This document shows, piece by piece, positions 16,384 to 24,852 of a stretch of 59,050 nt of DNA (the stretch's first letter is position 1; every line of letters begins with the position of its first letter). A model generated the notes under the pieces. It was not told the DNA's origin. It searched no databases and was given only the letters and a program-made list of their open reading frames with translations. The position numbers and the translations under genes are program-made. Source of the DNA: Caballeronia sordidicola (GTDB taxonomy: Bacteria > Pseudomonadota > Gammaproteobacteria > Burkholderiales > Burkholderiaceae); contig NZ_JNFG01000039.1 of NCBI RefSeq assembly GCF_000729995.1, positions 1-59,050 of the forward strand. The letters are read 5' to 3'.

Positions 16384-17805
16384 TCAGTGCGGCAACAACT
16401 TTCCTGGATTGAGGATGTTCAGTGGATCGAGTGCGGCCTTGATCGCGCGCATGGCGGCCAGCTCCGCAGGCGTGCGCGATAACGCCAGAACCTTCAGTTT
16501 CTTCGTGCCAATGCCGTGTTCCGCCGATACGGAGCCGCCCATTTCTGCGGTCACGGCGTACACCACCGCCTGGACTTTCGCCGCCGTGTCGCTCGGCCAG
16601 TCGGGTTCCTGAACGACGATATGCAGATTGCCGTCGCCAAGATGTCCATAGATCAGGATCGTCGCGCGGGGCCAGTGCTCGCGAAGTTGCTGTTCGCAAC
16701 GGCGAGCGGCTGCGCCCACGTCGGCGATCGAGAAGCTGACATCGAAGGAAACGCGGCCTGGAATCAACCGTTGATACTCACCGGGTGCGTCGCGAATGGC
16801 CCAGAACGCGGTGGCATCCGACTCTGACGAAGCGAGCGCGGCGTCGCTGATCAGCCCCTCTTCAAGCATGCCCGAGAGGAAGTCTTCGAACGCGTCGGCC
16901 TGACGCGCCGGATCCGCGCCGCTGCTTTCCAGCAGCACGTAGAACGCATGTTTTCCTTCAAGCGGCGCGCGTAATTCGGGCAAGCGCGACAGCACGAAAT
17001 CGTAGTAGCCCGGCCACATGACTTCAAACGCGGACACACCCGCCGGCAAGCTTTCTTGCGCGCGCCGCAACAACGTGGTCACGGCGTCGTAGTCCGGCAG
17101 GCCGCACCATGCCGTGGATACCGCGCGGGGTTTCGGCCGCAAGCGCAGCACGGCGCGCGTGATGACGGCCAGCGTTCCCTCGCTGCCGATCAACAGGTTG
17201 CGCAGGTCATACCCCGTGTTGTTCTTGATCATCTTGCGCAAGCCGCCAACGATGCTGCCATCGGCCAGCACGGCTTCTATATCGAGCACCTGGTCACGCA
17301 TCATTCCGTACTTGATCACGCGGTTTCCCCCCGCGTTGGTCGCGAGGTTGCCGCCGATCGTGCAGCTTCCGCGTGCGCCGAGATCCAGCGGGAACATGAA
17401 GCCCGCAGCGTCGGCGGCTTCCTGGACGATCTGCAGCGGCGTGCCGGACAGCACCGTCATGGACGCGCTGACCGCGTCGATACTTTCAATGCCGTTCATC
17501 AATTCGAGGCTCAGCGCCACTTCGCCGCCGAGGAAAGTCGCGCCGCCAGCGAGTCCCGTCAGCCCTCCTTGCGTGACAACCGGTTGCCTGTGCTCATGAC
17601 AGATCCGCAGCGCGGTGGCGACGTGTTCCGTATTGCGCGGCCTGATCAGTGCAAGCGGTTCGTCGCACGGCATGCGGCTCGAGTCCGAATTCTTTCGCCC
17701 GGCGAACTCGTGCGGCAGGCTGACTACATCGGCTCCGAGCGCCTCGCGCAGCGCATTCACGGCGCGCTGGGAGGGCCTGCGCTCAGGGGACGGTTGTTCG
17801 TGCAT
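16384..17805 (-). CDS. FAD-linked oxidase (GlcD / D-lactate dehydrogenase-like)
   Basis: From ATG 17805 (GGAGA 8 bp upstream) the protein has 473 residues. The N-terminal FAD_binding_4 domain has VVTQGGLTGLAGGAT and CTIGGNLATNAGGNRV. The FAD-oxidase C-terminal domain has YGHLGDGNLHI, SAEHGIGTKKL and the ending NPGKLL. Relatives oxidise 2-hydroxy acids and pass electrons to quinone. It is first in an operon with the ABC transporter genes and is divergent from the cupin/SDR operon, so it may oxidise a sugar acid or 2-hydroxy acid made there. The open frame extends 80 codons further upstream, but that part is AT-rich promoter DNA. Confidence 0.9.
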   Translation of the reverse strand: MHEQPSPERRPSQRAVNALREALGADVVSLPHEFAGRKNSDSSRMPCDEPLALIRPRNTEHVATALRICHEHRQPVVTQGGLTGLAGGATFLGGEVALSLELMNGIESIDAVSASMTVLSGTPLQIVQEAADAAGFMFPLDLGARGSCTIGGNLATNAGGNRVIKYGMMRDQVLDIEAVLADGSIVGGLRKMIKNNTGYDLRNLLIGSEGTLAVITRAVLRLRPKPRAVSTAWCGLPDYDAVTTLLRRAQESLPAGVSAFEVMWPGYYDFVLSRLPELRAPLEGKHAFYVLLESSGADPARQADAFEDFLSGMLEEGLISDAALASSESDATAFWAIRDAPGEYQRLIPGRVSFDVSFSIADVGAAARRCEQQLREHWPRATILIYGHLGDGNLHIVVQEPDWPSDTAAKVQAVVYAVTAEMGGSVSAEHGIGTKKLKVLALSRTPAELAAMRAIKAALDPLNILNPGKLLPH

Positions 17806-17896
17806 CGAATCTCTCCAGCGGGTTGGCTTGAGGTGGCTTTTGACGAGCCGTCTTGCCTTGCATGCCTCTTTGTATGCTTCGCAACGCAAGTGGAAA

Positions 17897-18024
17897 TAAC
17901 GTTGTCTCTGCACATCATTAACGATAGTATAGCTATCATTCAGCATAAAAACAGGGCTTGTTATTCGGGGAAAACCCCCATGTTCTGGATTTTCATTAAA
18001 GTTATCATTATTAAAACTAACGTT
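17897..18024. promoter_or_regulatory. Divergent control region with repeated TAACGTT and an inverted repeat
   Basis: The 300-bp gap between the FAD oxidase and cupin genes is markedly AT-rich. TAACGTT occurs at 17897-17903 and 18018-18024, and again in the kinase promoter (6763). AACGATAG and CTATCATT (7 of 8 complementary) flank TATAG at 17920-17940. These are candidate operators for a regulator that joins the kinase unit, the oxidase/transporter operon and the cupin operon; RpiR is the obvious candidate, by inference. Confidence 0.5.
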
Positions 18025-18105
18025 TAGCCTTCTGGCAATACACATTCAACGCTCGCCCGGGATCCATCGCGGCGATGTGAATGCAATCTCAAGGAGATGG
18101 ACCTG

Positions 18106-18756
18106 ATGCAATGGCCTGAACCGCGTTCTTTCGATGTCGACCTGCAAACCGGCCTGATGACCGGCACCGACTCTCGTTATCAGAAGTTCCTGCGCGACCT
18201 GGACGGCCTGTATGCCGATTCCGCGGCGTTCGAGGCGCTTTCAGCCGCTCGCGGCGATGAGGTGGTCTATGAGGTCACCGATCACCGGCCCAACAGCAAC
18301 CCGGGCGATCTGATTACCGGCGTGACTCGCATGAGCCCCGGCAAAGTAGGCACTGAGTTCTTCATGACGCGAGGGCACATTCACGCGGCCATCGACAGGC
18401 CCGAGTTGTACTTCGGCCTTAAGGGTGTCGGCGTGATGGTGATGGAGTCGCCCACCGGCGATACGCGTGTGGTCGAGATCAAGCCGAACACCGCGTGCTA
18501 TGTGCCGCCACGCTGGATTCACCGGTCAGTAAATCTTGGGCAGGAGGACTTCGTGATGCTTTTCTGCTATCCGGCGGATTCGGGGCAGGATTACGCGATC
18601 ATCGAGCAATCGAACGGCATGAAGCTGCGCATTGTCGATGACGGTGCGGGATCATGGCGTAGCGTACCGAATCCGGACTACAAACCGCGCACGCAGCAGG
18701 ACGTCGAGGCCTTGCTGGCGCGTGGCGTCCTGGCTGCTGAAGGAGTGTCGCGATGA
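18106..18756 (+). CDS. Cupin-type glucose-6-phosphate isomerase-like protein
   Basis: The protein has 216 residues and matches the cupin phosphoglucose isomerase family known from archaea (PF06560): PGKVGTEFFMTRGHIH, RPELYFGLKGVG, YVPPRWIHRSVNLG and CYPADSGQDY. The metal ligands H91, H93, E100 and H139 have the same spacing (2, 7, 39) as those I recall for the Pyrococcus enzyme. The family interconverts aldose and ketose phosphates; the substrate may differ in this operon. AAGGAG (18091-18096) abuts an ATG at 18097, which is too close, and lies 9 bp before the ATG at 18106, so I chose the latter. Its stop overlaps the next start (ATGA). Confidence 0.88.
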   Translation: MQWPEPRSFDVDLQTGLMTGTDSRYQKFLRDLDGLYADSAAFEALSAARGDEVVYEVTDHRPNSNPGDLITGVTRMSPGKVGTEFFMTRGHIHAAIDRPELYFGLKGVGVMVMESPTGDTRVVEIKPNTACYVPPRWIHRSVNLGQEDFVMLFCYPADSGQDYAIIEQSNGMKLRIVDDGAGSWRSVPNPDYKPRTQQDVEALLARGVLAAEGVSR

Positions 18757-19736
18757 CGGCTTATCGAGCCATTTATCAACCCGCTACGCGGCCCACGTTT
18801 TATTTCATCGGTGTGACTACTGCGCAGAGTTCGATCATGCGTGTGTTCCCGGAATGGGCGAAGCATCTTGGTCTGGGCGACGTCGAAATAAAGGGCATCG
18901 ATTTCCAGCCACATGCATCGCCCGGCGCGTACCGGGAAGCGGTCGAATTCCTCAAGCATGATCCGCTGTCACTTGGCGCCCTGGTCACGACGCACAAGAT
19001 CGATTTGTACGCGGCGTGCAAGGATCTCTTCGATGTCATCGATCCGACTGCGCGGATCATGGGCGAAACGAGCTGCCTCTCGAAGCTGGGCGGACAATTC
19101 ATCTGTCATGCGAAGGATCCGATCACGTCGGGTTTCGCACTCGACGGGTTCCTTCACAAGAATCACTTCGCCACCACCGGCGCAGAGGTTTTTTCGATGG
19201 GCGCAGGCGGTTCGACCATCGCGCTGACCTGGCATCTGATGCAAAAGGAACGTGGCGCTGACCGTCCTTCGAAGGTCATTGTGTCGAATCGATCGGCTGG
19301 CAGGCTGGAGGAAATTGAACGTATCCATCGCGAGCTGAAATTCGATGTTCCATGCGAATATGTCGTCGCGCCGACGGCAGAAGATAACGATGCGGTCTTG
19401 CAGCGTTTGTCCCCGGGCGCGTTGGTGATCAACGCCACCGGACTCGGTAAGGACGCGCCGGGTTCGCCGTTGAGCGACGCAGCTGTGTTCCCCGAGCGCG
19501 CTGTCGTGTGGGACCTGAACTATCGCGGTAACCTGGTTTTCCTCGATCAGGCGCGGGCTCAGGAACACGCACGGGCGCTTCAGATCGAGGACGGCTGGAC
19601 CTACTTCATCTATGGCTGGACCCGCGTGATTGCCGAAGTCTTTCATGTCGACATTCCGGTGCGCGGCCCCGAGTTCGACGAGATCAGCCGGATCGCGGCG
19701 CATGCCGGCAAACCGGTGCCCGCCAAACCCATTTAA
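18753..19736 (+). CDS. Shikimate dehydrogenase-fold oxidoreductase with altered active site
   Basis: The protein has 327 residues with the AroE two-domain layout. The substrate domain keeps the catalytic lysine (VTTHK, K82). A Rossmann domain begins at GAGGS (150-154) and has NATGLG near residue 226. By-eye alignment to AroE shows the substrate Asn replaced (GETSC in place of GAVNT) and the catalytic Asp of NTDG replaced by Ser (ITSG, S126). It is therefore unlikely to be a true shikimate dehydrogenase. Being between a cupin isomerase and an SDR in a sugar operon, it probably acts on another cyclic polyol or keto-sugar. It overlaps the cupin gene by 4 bp and has GAAGGAG upstream. Confidence 0.8.
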   Translation: MTAYRAIYQPATRPTFYFIGVTTAQSSIMRVFPEWAKHLGLGDVEIKGIDFQPHASPGAYREAVEFLKHDPLSLGALVTTHKIDLYAACKDLFDVIDPTARIMGETSCLSKLGGQFICHAKDPITSGFALDGFLHKNHFATTGAEVFSMGAGGSTIALTWHLMQKERGADRPSKVIVSNRSAGRLEEIERIHRELKFDVPCEYVVAPTAEDNDAVLQRLSPGALVINATGLGKDAPGSPLSDAAVFPERAVVWDLNYRGNLVFLDQARAQEHARALQIEDGWTYFIYGWTRVIAEVFHVDIPVRGPEFDEISRIAAHAGKPVPAKPI

Positions 19737-19746
19737 GGATCAACGC

Positions 19747-20520
19747 ATGTATCTCGACAAGTTCAAGCTGACCGGCAAGGTCGCGGTCGTCACCGGCGCG
19801 GCGCGAGGCATCGGCCTCGCCACGGTGGAGGCGCTGGCTGAAGCCGGCGCGCTGGTCGTTCTCACCGACATGAACGCTGACTTGCTTGCCAAGGCAGCCG
19901 AAACGCTGGCATCGAAGGGACATCATGTGGAAACCGAACGCTTCGATGTGACCGACCCCGGCGCTGCACAGCGCGTGAACAACGCCGTTGTCGCGCGCCA
20001 CGGCCGCGTGGATGTGCTGGTCAACAACGCAGGCATCGCGATCTCGAATCATCCGGCTGAAACCATGACCGACGAGACCTGGAACAAGGTCATCGACGTC
20101 AATCTCAACGGCGTGTTCTGGGCTTGCCGCGCGTTCGGCAAAGGCATGCTCGAGCGCGGCGCGGGCAGCATAGTGAATGTGGGTTCCATGTCGGGGTTTA
20201 TCGTCAACCGGCCGCAGGAGCAGGCGAACTACAACGCGTCGAAGGCGGCGGTTCATCACCTGACGAAGTCGCTGGCAGCGGAGTGGGGCGCACGGGGCGT
20301 GCGCGTGAATGCCGTCGCGCCAACGTACATTGACACCGAGATGAACACCTATGTCTACCAGGACAAGGAGAAATTGCAGCACTGGGTGGGCGGTACGCCG
20401 ATGAACCGGATGGGACGTGTTGATGAAGTGGCGTCGGTCATCCTGTTCCTCGCTAGCGACGCGGCCAGCCTGATGACTGGATCAATCGTTCTGGCCGACG
20501 GCGGTTATGTCTGCTGGTGA
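19747..20520 (+). CDS. Short-chain dehydrogenase/reductase
   Basis: From ATG 19747 (AAGGA 7 bp upstream, overlapping the previous stop) the protein has 257 residues. It has the SDR cofactor loop TGAARGIG (16-23), DMNADL after strand 2 (an acidic residue that favours NAD), NNAG, catalytic Ser in NVGSMSG, YNASK, and the end GSIVLADGGYVCW. It is the third gene of the cupin / AroE-like / SDR / UlaG-like operon. Its reaction is probably oxidation of a sugar or cyclic alcohol. Upstream in-frame codons to 19630 overlap the previous gene and are not used. Confidence 0.9.
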   Translation: MYLDKFKLTGKVAVVTGAARGIGLATVEALAEAGALVVLTDMNADLLAKAAETLASKGHHVETERFDVTDPGAAQRVNNAVVARHGRVDVLVNNAGIAISNHPAETMTDETWNKVIDVNLNGVFWACRAFGKGMLERGAGSIVNVGSMSGFIVNRPQEQANYNASKAAVHHLTKSLAAEWGARGVRVNAVAPTYIDTEMNTYVYQDKEKLQHWVGGTPMNRMGRVDEVASVILFLASDAASLMTGSIVLADGGYVCW

Positions 20521-21403
20521 TGTGTCCACGCTGCCAGGCGTTCGCGTGGAGACGTTCCATACATCGTTGCGTGAGCGGCTTCTTGATCCGCGCTCGGGAC
20601 CTCGATCTGGCGAGGTAACGGTGCACTGGTTGGGGCAAGCGGGTTTTGTAATCGAGTTCAATCGGTTCAGGATGTTGATCGATCCGTACCTGTCGAATTC
20701 GCTGGCGGAGAAATACCAGGGCACGAAATTTCCGCACGCGAGGATGATGGCGGCGCCCATCCTGCCTGATGAGCTGGACCGGCTGGATGTCGTGCTGTGC
20801 ACGCATCGGCATACGGATCACATGGACCCTGCTACATTGCAGCCGCTGGCGCGGAGATTTCCGCGCGCTCGCTTTGTCGTTCCCGCAGCCGTGATCGACG
20901 AAGCAGTCAAACGATGCGGCGTTGGCATGGATCGCTTGATCGCGGTGAATGCGGGCGACCGGGCAGAGATTCTCGACGAATGTTTCGTATCGCCGATAGC
21001 ATCGGCGCACGAGACGCTGGACCGGGATTCGAATGGCAACTATCCGTGGCTGGGTTATGTGATCGATGCCGGGAGCGTTCGTTTATATCATTCGGGCGAT
21101 TGCATTCCTTATCCGGGCTTGGAGGGTGCGCTCGCTGCGCACGCACCGCATGTTGCATTGCTGCCGGTCAATGGACGGGATGCGCAGCGCAGCGGCAACG
21201 GCGTGCCCGGCAACTTCACGCTTGACGAAGCAGTGGCATTGGCGCGCAACGGCCGTGCCCGCGCGATGATTGCGCACCACTACGGCTTGTTCGATTTCAA
21301 CACGATCTCGAACGATGCGATCGACCGGCGCATCGCGCTAGAGAAGGCTAGTGGGTTCGAGATATTCCGCGCACAACAGGGGCACGGCTGGCGCTTGCGG
21401 TAA
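20507..21403 (+). CDS. UlaG-like metallo-beta-lactamase-fold hydrolase (putative sugar lactonase)
   Basis: The protein has 298 residues. The metallo-beta-lactamase motif HRHTDH follows LDVVLCT, and further ligand positions are visible in YHSGDCIPYPGL and IAHHYGLFDF. The fold is closest to UlaG, the L-ascorbate-6-phosphate lactonase. Placed after two dehydrogenases, it would suitably open a lactone made by oxidation of a cyclic sugar; this is inference. It overlaps the SDR gene by 14 bp and is the last gene of the four-gene operon, convergent with the permease gene. Confidence 0.87.
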   Translation: MSAGDVSTLPGVRVETFHTSLRERLLDPRSGPRSGEVTVHWLGQAGFVIEFNRFRMLIDPYLSNSLAEKYQGTKFPHARMMAAPILPDELDRLDVVLCTHRHTDHMDPATLQPLARRFPRARFVVPAAVIDEAVKRCGVGMDRLIAVNAGDRAEILDECFVSPIASAHETLDRDSNGNYPWLGYVIDAGSVRLYHSGDCIPYPGLEGALAAHAPHVALLPVNGRDAQRSGNGVPGNFTLDEAVALARNGRARAMIAHHYGLFDFNTISNDAIDRRIALEKASGFEIFRAQQGHGWRLR

Positions 21404-21464
21404 CACGTTGGTTTTCGCTTGCGCCAGCGGTCGATCGTGACCGCACCGTATCCAGAACCCCGTC

Positions 21465-22952
21465 CTACACCCGAGCCCCGGTCATGGACGCACTCTTCGC
21501 CGGTAACACGGCCGACAATACGACGGTCAGGACAATATTGACTGCCAGCGCGAGCACGCCGATATAAACCGGATACGTGGCATCTCCCAGATGAAGGGCG
21601 TAGATAGGCTTGATGCCTTGCATGAACGCGAGTGTGGTCCCCAGTCCAATACCCGCTATCCACCCAATAAACAATGCGGGCAGCTTGAGCCAGCGCGTAT
21701 AGAGAGAAAACACCACGGCGGGAAACGTCTGCAGGATCCAGACGCCGCCAAGCAATTGCAGGTCGATGGCGAACTGCGTGGGCAGGAAAATGATGAATAC
21801 CAGCGCGCCCAGCTTCACGGCCAGCGAGACCACTTTCGCATTACTGGCTTCCTGCGAGGGGGTGATGTTCGGCTGGATCAGCGGCTTCCATAAATTGCGC
21901 GTGAACAAATTGGCAGAACCTATCGACATGATGGCGGCGGGCACCAGCGCACTGATCGCAATCGCCGCGGCAGCAAATCCGACAAACCACGACGGGAACA
22001 ATTTGAGGAACAGCGCAGGCACCACATCGGTCGCCGAGGTGACCTTGACGCCTGCTGCAATCGCCATGTAGCCGAGAAGCGCAATCAGGCCCAGCAGCAG
22101 CGTGTAAGCGGGCAGGGCGATGGCATTCTGCTTGATGGTCTTAGCGCTTTTCGAACTCAGCACGCCCGTCAGCGTATGCGGATACATAAACGCTGCCATT
22201 GCAGACCCGAATGCCAACGATGCATAGGCCGTGAACTGGCTAGCCTTGAGCGTGATGCCCGTCGCACCGCCTTTAGCGGTGAAGAAGTGATCCGCGGCGT
22301 CGAATACTGACGCATAGCCACCCAGCTTGCTGGGAATAAGCCAGATCGCTGCGATCACCACGATGTAGATCATGATGTCTTTGACAAACGCGATCATGGC
22401 CGGTGCGCGCAAGCCGCTTGCATAGGTGTACACGGCGAGGATGACGAAAGCGACCACCAGCGGCAGCTCGCCGGTCACCCCCAGGCTCTTGATCACGACC
22501 TGCATGCCGACGAGTTGCAGCGCGATATACGGCATGGTCGCGATAATCCCCGTCAGGGCGATGGCCGCTGCAAACCAGCGCCCGCCGTAGATGCCCTGCA
22601 CGAAGTCAGCCGCCGTGATGTGATTGTTCTTCTGACAGGCCGACCACAACTTTGGCATGACCGCGAAGACAAATGGATAGACGATGATGGTGTAAGGCAG
22701 CGCAAAAAATCCATACGCGCCGACCGCATAAACCAGCGCGGGCACGGCGATGACGGTGTATGCGGTATAGAAATCGCCGCCCACCAGGAACCACGAAATG
22801 ACGGGGCCAAACTGCCGGCCGCCCAAGCCCCATTCGTGCAATTGGGTCAGGTCGCCTGCCTTCCAGCGTGCGGCGAAAAAACCTAGCACCGTGACCAACG
22901 CAAAAAATCCCAGGAATACGAGACCGGAGGTCCAGTTGAATGTCGTCGGCAT
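21465..22952 (-). CDS. mctP: Sodium:solute symporter, MctP-like monocarboxylate permease
   Basis: From ATG 22952 the protein has 495 residues and about thirteen helices with SSS-family features (GGRQFGPVISWFLVGGDFYTAYT, ALQLVGMQVVIKSLG, AIAISALVPAAIMSIGSANLFTRN written here in parts). The arrangement of a DUF3311 protein, an SSS permease and a divergent two-component system recalls MctP of rhizobia, which takes up lactate, pyruvate, propionate and alanine under MctSR control. The start overlaps the DUF3311 stop by one base, so the two are coupled. A start 23 codons upstream lies within the DUF3311 gene. Confidence 0.85.
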   Translation of the reverse strand: MPTTFNWTSGLVFLGFFALVTVLGFFAARWKAGDLTQLHEWGLGGRQFGPVISWFLVGGDFYTAYTVIAVPALVYAVGAYGFFALPYTIIVYPFVFAVMPKLWSACQKNNHITAADFVQGIYGGRWFAAAIALTGIIATMPYIALQLVGMQVVIKSLGVTGELPLVVAFVILAVYTYASGLRAPAMIAFVKDIMIYIVVIAAIWLIPSKLGGYASVFDAADHFFTAKGGATGITLKASQFTAYASLAFGSAMAAFMYPHTLTGVLSSKSAKTIKQNAIALPAYTLLLGLIALLGYMAIAAGVKVTSATDVVPALFLKLFPSWFVGFAAAAIAISALVPAAIMSIGSANLFTRNLWKPLIQPNITPSQEASNAKVVSLAVKLGALVFIIFLPTQFAIDLQLLGGVWILQTFPAVVFSLYTRWLKLPALFIGWIAGIGLGTTLAFMQGIKPIYALHLGDATYPVYIGVLALAVNIVLTVVLSAVLPAKSASMTGARV

Positions 22953-23155
22953 TATCGGACCCACCTGTAGACCACGTATAGAATCAACGACGTCAACGGC
23001 ACCCACAACAACTGGTACCAATAGAAAAACGGGAAACCCATCAACGAGGGGTGCGTTTCGTTATAAAAAGGCAGCCACAATAAGGCCACGTAGGGAATCA
23101 ACAGCAACAGCGTGCCGGCTGTGCGCGCTCCGCTGGGGATGCTTTCTGAGCTCAT
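22952..23155 (-). CDS. DUF3311 small membrane protein, partner of the SSS permease
   Basis: The protein has 67 residues and two hydrophobic helices (LLLLIPYVALLWLPFY and YWYQLLWVPLTSLILYVVYRW). DUF3311 proteins are commonly encoded just before SSS permeases and probably act as a small subunit. AGGAGA lies 6 bp before the ATG. Its TAA overlaps the permease ATG by one base. Confidence 0.88.
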   Translation of the reverse strand: MSSESIPSGARTAGTLLLLIPYVALLWLPFYNETHPSLMGFPFFYWYQLLWVPLTSLILYVVYRWVR

Positions 23156-23226
23156 ATCAATCTCCTGGTTTCAGTTTCTTCTGGAACTGGAGCCGGAGTA
23201 TTGGTGGAATTTCTTGAGCCGCCTTC

Positions 23227-23241
23227 CGTAGTAATACGTAG
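23227..23241. promoter_or_regulatory. Response-regulator site, left copy (15-bp inverted pair)
   Basis: CGTAGTAATACGTAG is the exact reverse complement of the 15-mer at 23320-23334. This copy lies 72 bp upstream of the DUF3311 start. The TACGTA-type arms recall NarL-family response regulator sites; the adjacent LuxR-type regulator is the likely binder. Confidence 0.75.
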
Positions 23242-23319
23242 AAGGGTGCGGCTTGATCAAGCGGGGCAGGCAACGCTTGGCGCAGAGCGCATCGATCGAT
23301 CGTCAAGCGCGGAATCACC

Positions 23320-23334
23320 CTACGTATTACTACG
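23320..23334. promoter_or_regulatory. Response-regulator site, right copy (15-bp inverted pair)
   Basis: CTACGTATTACTACG is the reverse complement of 23227-23241, 78 bp away in the same divergent intergenic region and about 100 bp before the histidine kinase start. A mirror-image pair suits control of both divergent transcripts. Confidence 0.75.
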
Positions 23335-23436
23335 CAGACTCTGAGACGCTTGAGAACTCCCGGCTGTCTCGGTGGCACAATCCGACCTGGGCCGCCCGTT
23401 TGGCCGCCCGTCTAACTTCTACGCGGAACCTTTTGG

Positions 23437-24852
23437 ATGCAACTCTCTTTGCACGGAATGAGGCGTAAGTGGCTGGTGCTCGCTCTTTTGCCGTTCATTG
23501 GAGCAATGGCGACGATCGCTGTCGCGGTGTCCTTGCAAGCCAGTTCCTTGTCGACTTCGGAGCAGCGCGCCATTGCGGCCGCTTACCGAAGCAGTAAGGA
23601 AGTCGAGCTCAAGAATTACGTTGCGCTAGCCGAAAGCGCGGTCGCCCCGTTGTATAACTCCGGCCGTGACGATCCTGAAACACGGGCCCAGGTACTCGCA
23701 GTATTGTCGAAACTGGAGTTCGGTAACGACGGCTATTTCTTCGTCTATGACCTGCAAGGCAATCTGCTGATGCACCCCCGGCAGTCGGAGCTCGTCGGGA
23801 CCAATCTATGGTCCATGCACGATCCTAATGGCGCGCTGACTATTCAGTCTCTATTGAAAAAGGCGCGGAACGGCGGCGGTTTCGTGGAATATTTGTGGGA
23901 GCGTCCATCGACTCATAAGCTCGAATCCAAGCTAGGTTACGTTGTGACATTCGAACGATGGGGATGGATGGTCGGTACCGGCATCTACCTGGACGACGTC
24001 AACATGGCGCTCTTGCAAACCGGGCGGCAGGCATCGTCCAATATTCGTCATACCCTGTTCCTGATCGGGTTAATAGGCGCACTCGGCATGGGCTTCATTT
24101 GCGCATGTGGTATCGCATTGAACGTGACCGACCACCGCAGCTCGGACGCGCAGTTGAAGATCATGGCTCGCCAGGTGGTGGAATCGCAGGAGGCGGAGAG
24201 AGGCCGACTCTCACGCGAGCTCCACGATGGCATCAGCCAGATGCTCGTGTCGATCAAGCTATTGCTGGAATCGGCGCTTGCACTTAAACCGTCGAACTCG
24301 GATCGGAACGATGCGAGCGGGCCACCAATCCAAAATGCGCTGGCCCAAACCAATCGAACGTTGGCCGAAATCAGGCAGATCTCTCACGATCTGCGCCCGG
24401 CAATGCTGGACGATCTCGGCTTGGGCGCCGCGCTTCGCCAGCTAGCACTCGAGTTCAACGAAATGGGCAAGACGCCCCACACGAATATTGCCGTTGATGC
24501 CGCGTCAAGCGATGCCCATCCCTTGCCCGACGCGGTGAATACCGCGCTGTTTCGCGTGGCGCAGGAAGCGCTGACAAATATCCAGCGTCATGCGCACGCA
24601 TCCAGCGCTCGCATAACGCTGGCCTGCGCGCCGGGCCAGGTGATCCTGACTATAGTCGATGATGGCATCGGCTTTGGTTATGACGCAGTACAGTCTGATC
24701 CCCGTCGAGGAATCGGACTGCGCAATATGCGCGAGCGTGTGGAGTCGCTTAACGGTACTTTCGTGATTCAATCGCGGCAGGGAGAAACCGAGCTGAAAGC
24801 GATCATTCCCGTCGGCCTTCCTTCAATTGCATCGGGCCGCGCCAGGACATGA
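23437..24852 (+). CDS. Sensor histidine kinase with Cache domain (NarX-like, MctS-type)
   Basis: The protein has 471 residues. Two membrane helices (about 12-33 and 203-225) flank a periplasmic single Cache domain (GNDGYFFVYDLQGNLLMHP, LGYVVTFERWGWMVGTGIYLD), a fold that binds small carboxylates. The cytoplasmic part has a HisKA_3 box SRELHDGISQ with phosphoacceptor H263 and an HATPase domain (VAQEALTNIQRHAHA, DDGIGF, GIGLRNMRERV). It overlaps the response regulator gene by 4 bp and is divergent from the monocarboxylate permease, so it likely senses the same carboxylate. ATG at 23458 is an alternative start. Confidence 0.9.
   Translation: MQLSLHGMRRKWLVLALLPFIGAMATIAVAVSLQASSLSTSEQRAIAAAYRSSKEVELKNYVALAESAVAPLYNSGRDDPETRAQVLAVLSKLEFGNDGYFFVYDLQGNLLMHPRQSELVGTNLWSMHDPNGALTIQSLLKKARNGGGFVEYLWERPSTHKLESKLGYVVTFERWGWMVGTGIYLDDVNMALLQTGRQASSNIRHTLFLIGLIGALGMGFICACGIALNVTDHRSSDAQLKIMARQVVESQEAERGRLSRELHDGISQMLVSIKLLLESALALKPSNSDRNDASGPPIQNALAQTNRTLAEIRQISHDLRPAMLDDLGLGAALRQLALEFNEMGKTPHTNIAVDAASSDAHPLPDAVNTALFRVAQEALTNIQRHAHASSARITLACAPGQVILTIVDDGIGFGYDAVQSDPRRGIGLRNMRERVESLNGTFVIQSRQGETELKAIIPVGLPSIASGRART

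Noticed and set aside
17806..18045. 80-codon N-terminal extension of the FAD-linked oxidase
   Set aside because: The stretch is AT-rich, contains candidate operators and encodes no family sequence; the ATG at 17805 has a good ribosome site.
18753..19736. Annotation as aroE (shikimate biosynthesis)
   Set aside because: The catalytic Asp and substrate Asn are replaced and the gene sits in a sugar-type operon, so aromatic biosynthesis is unlikely.
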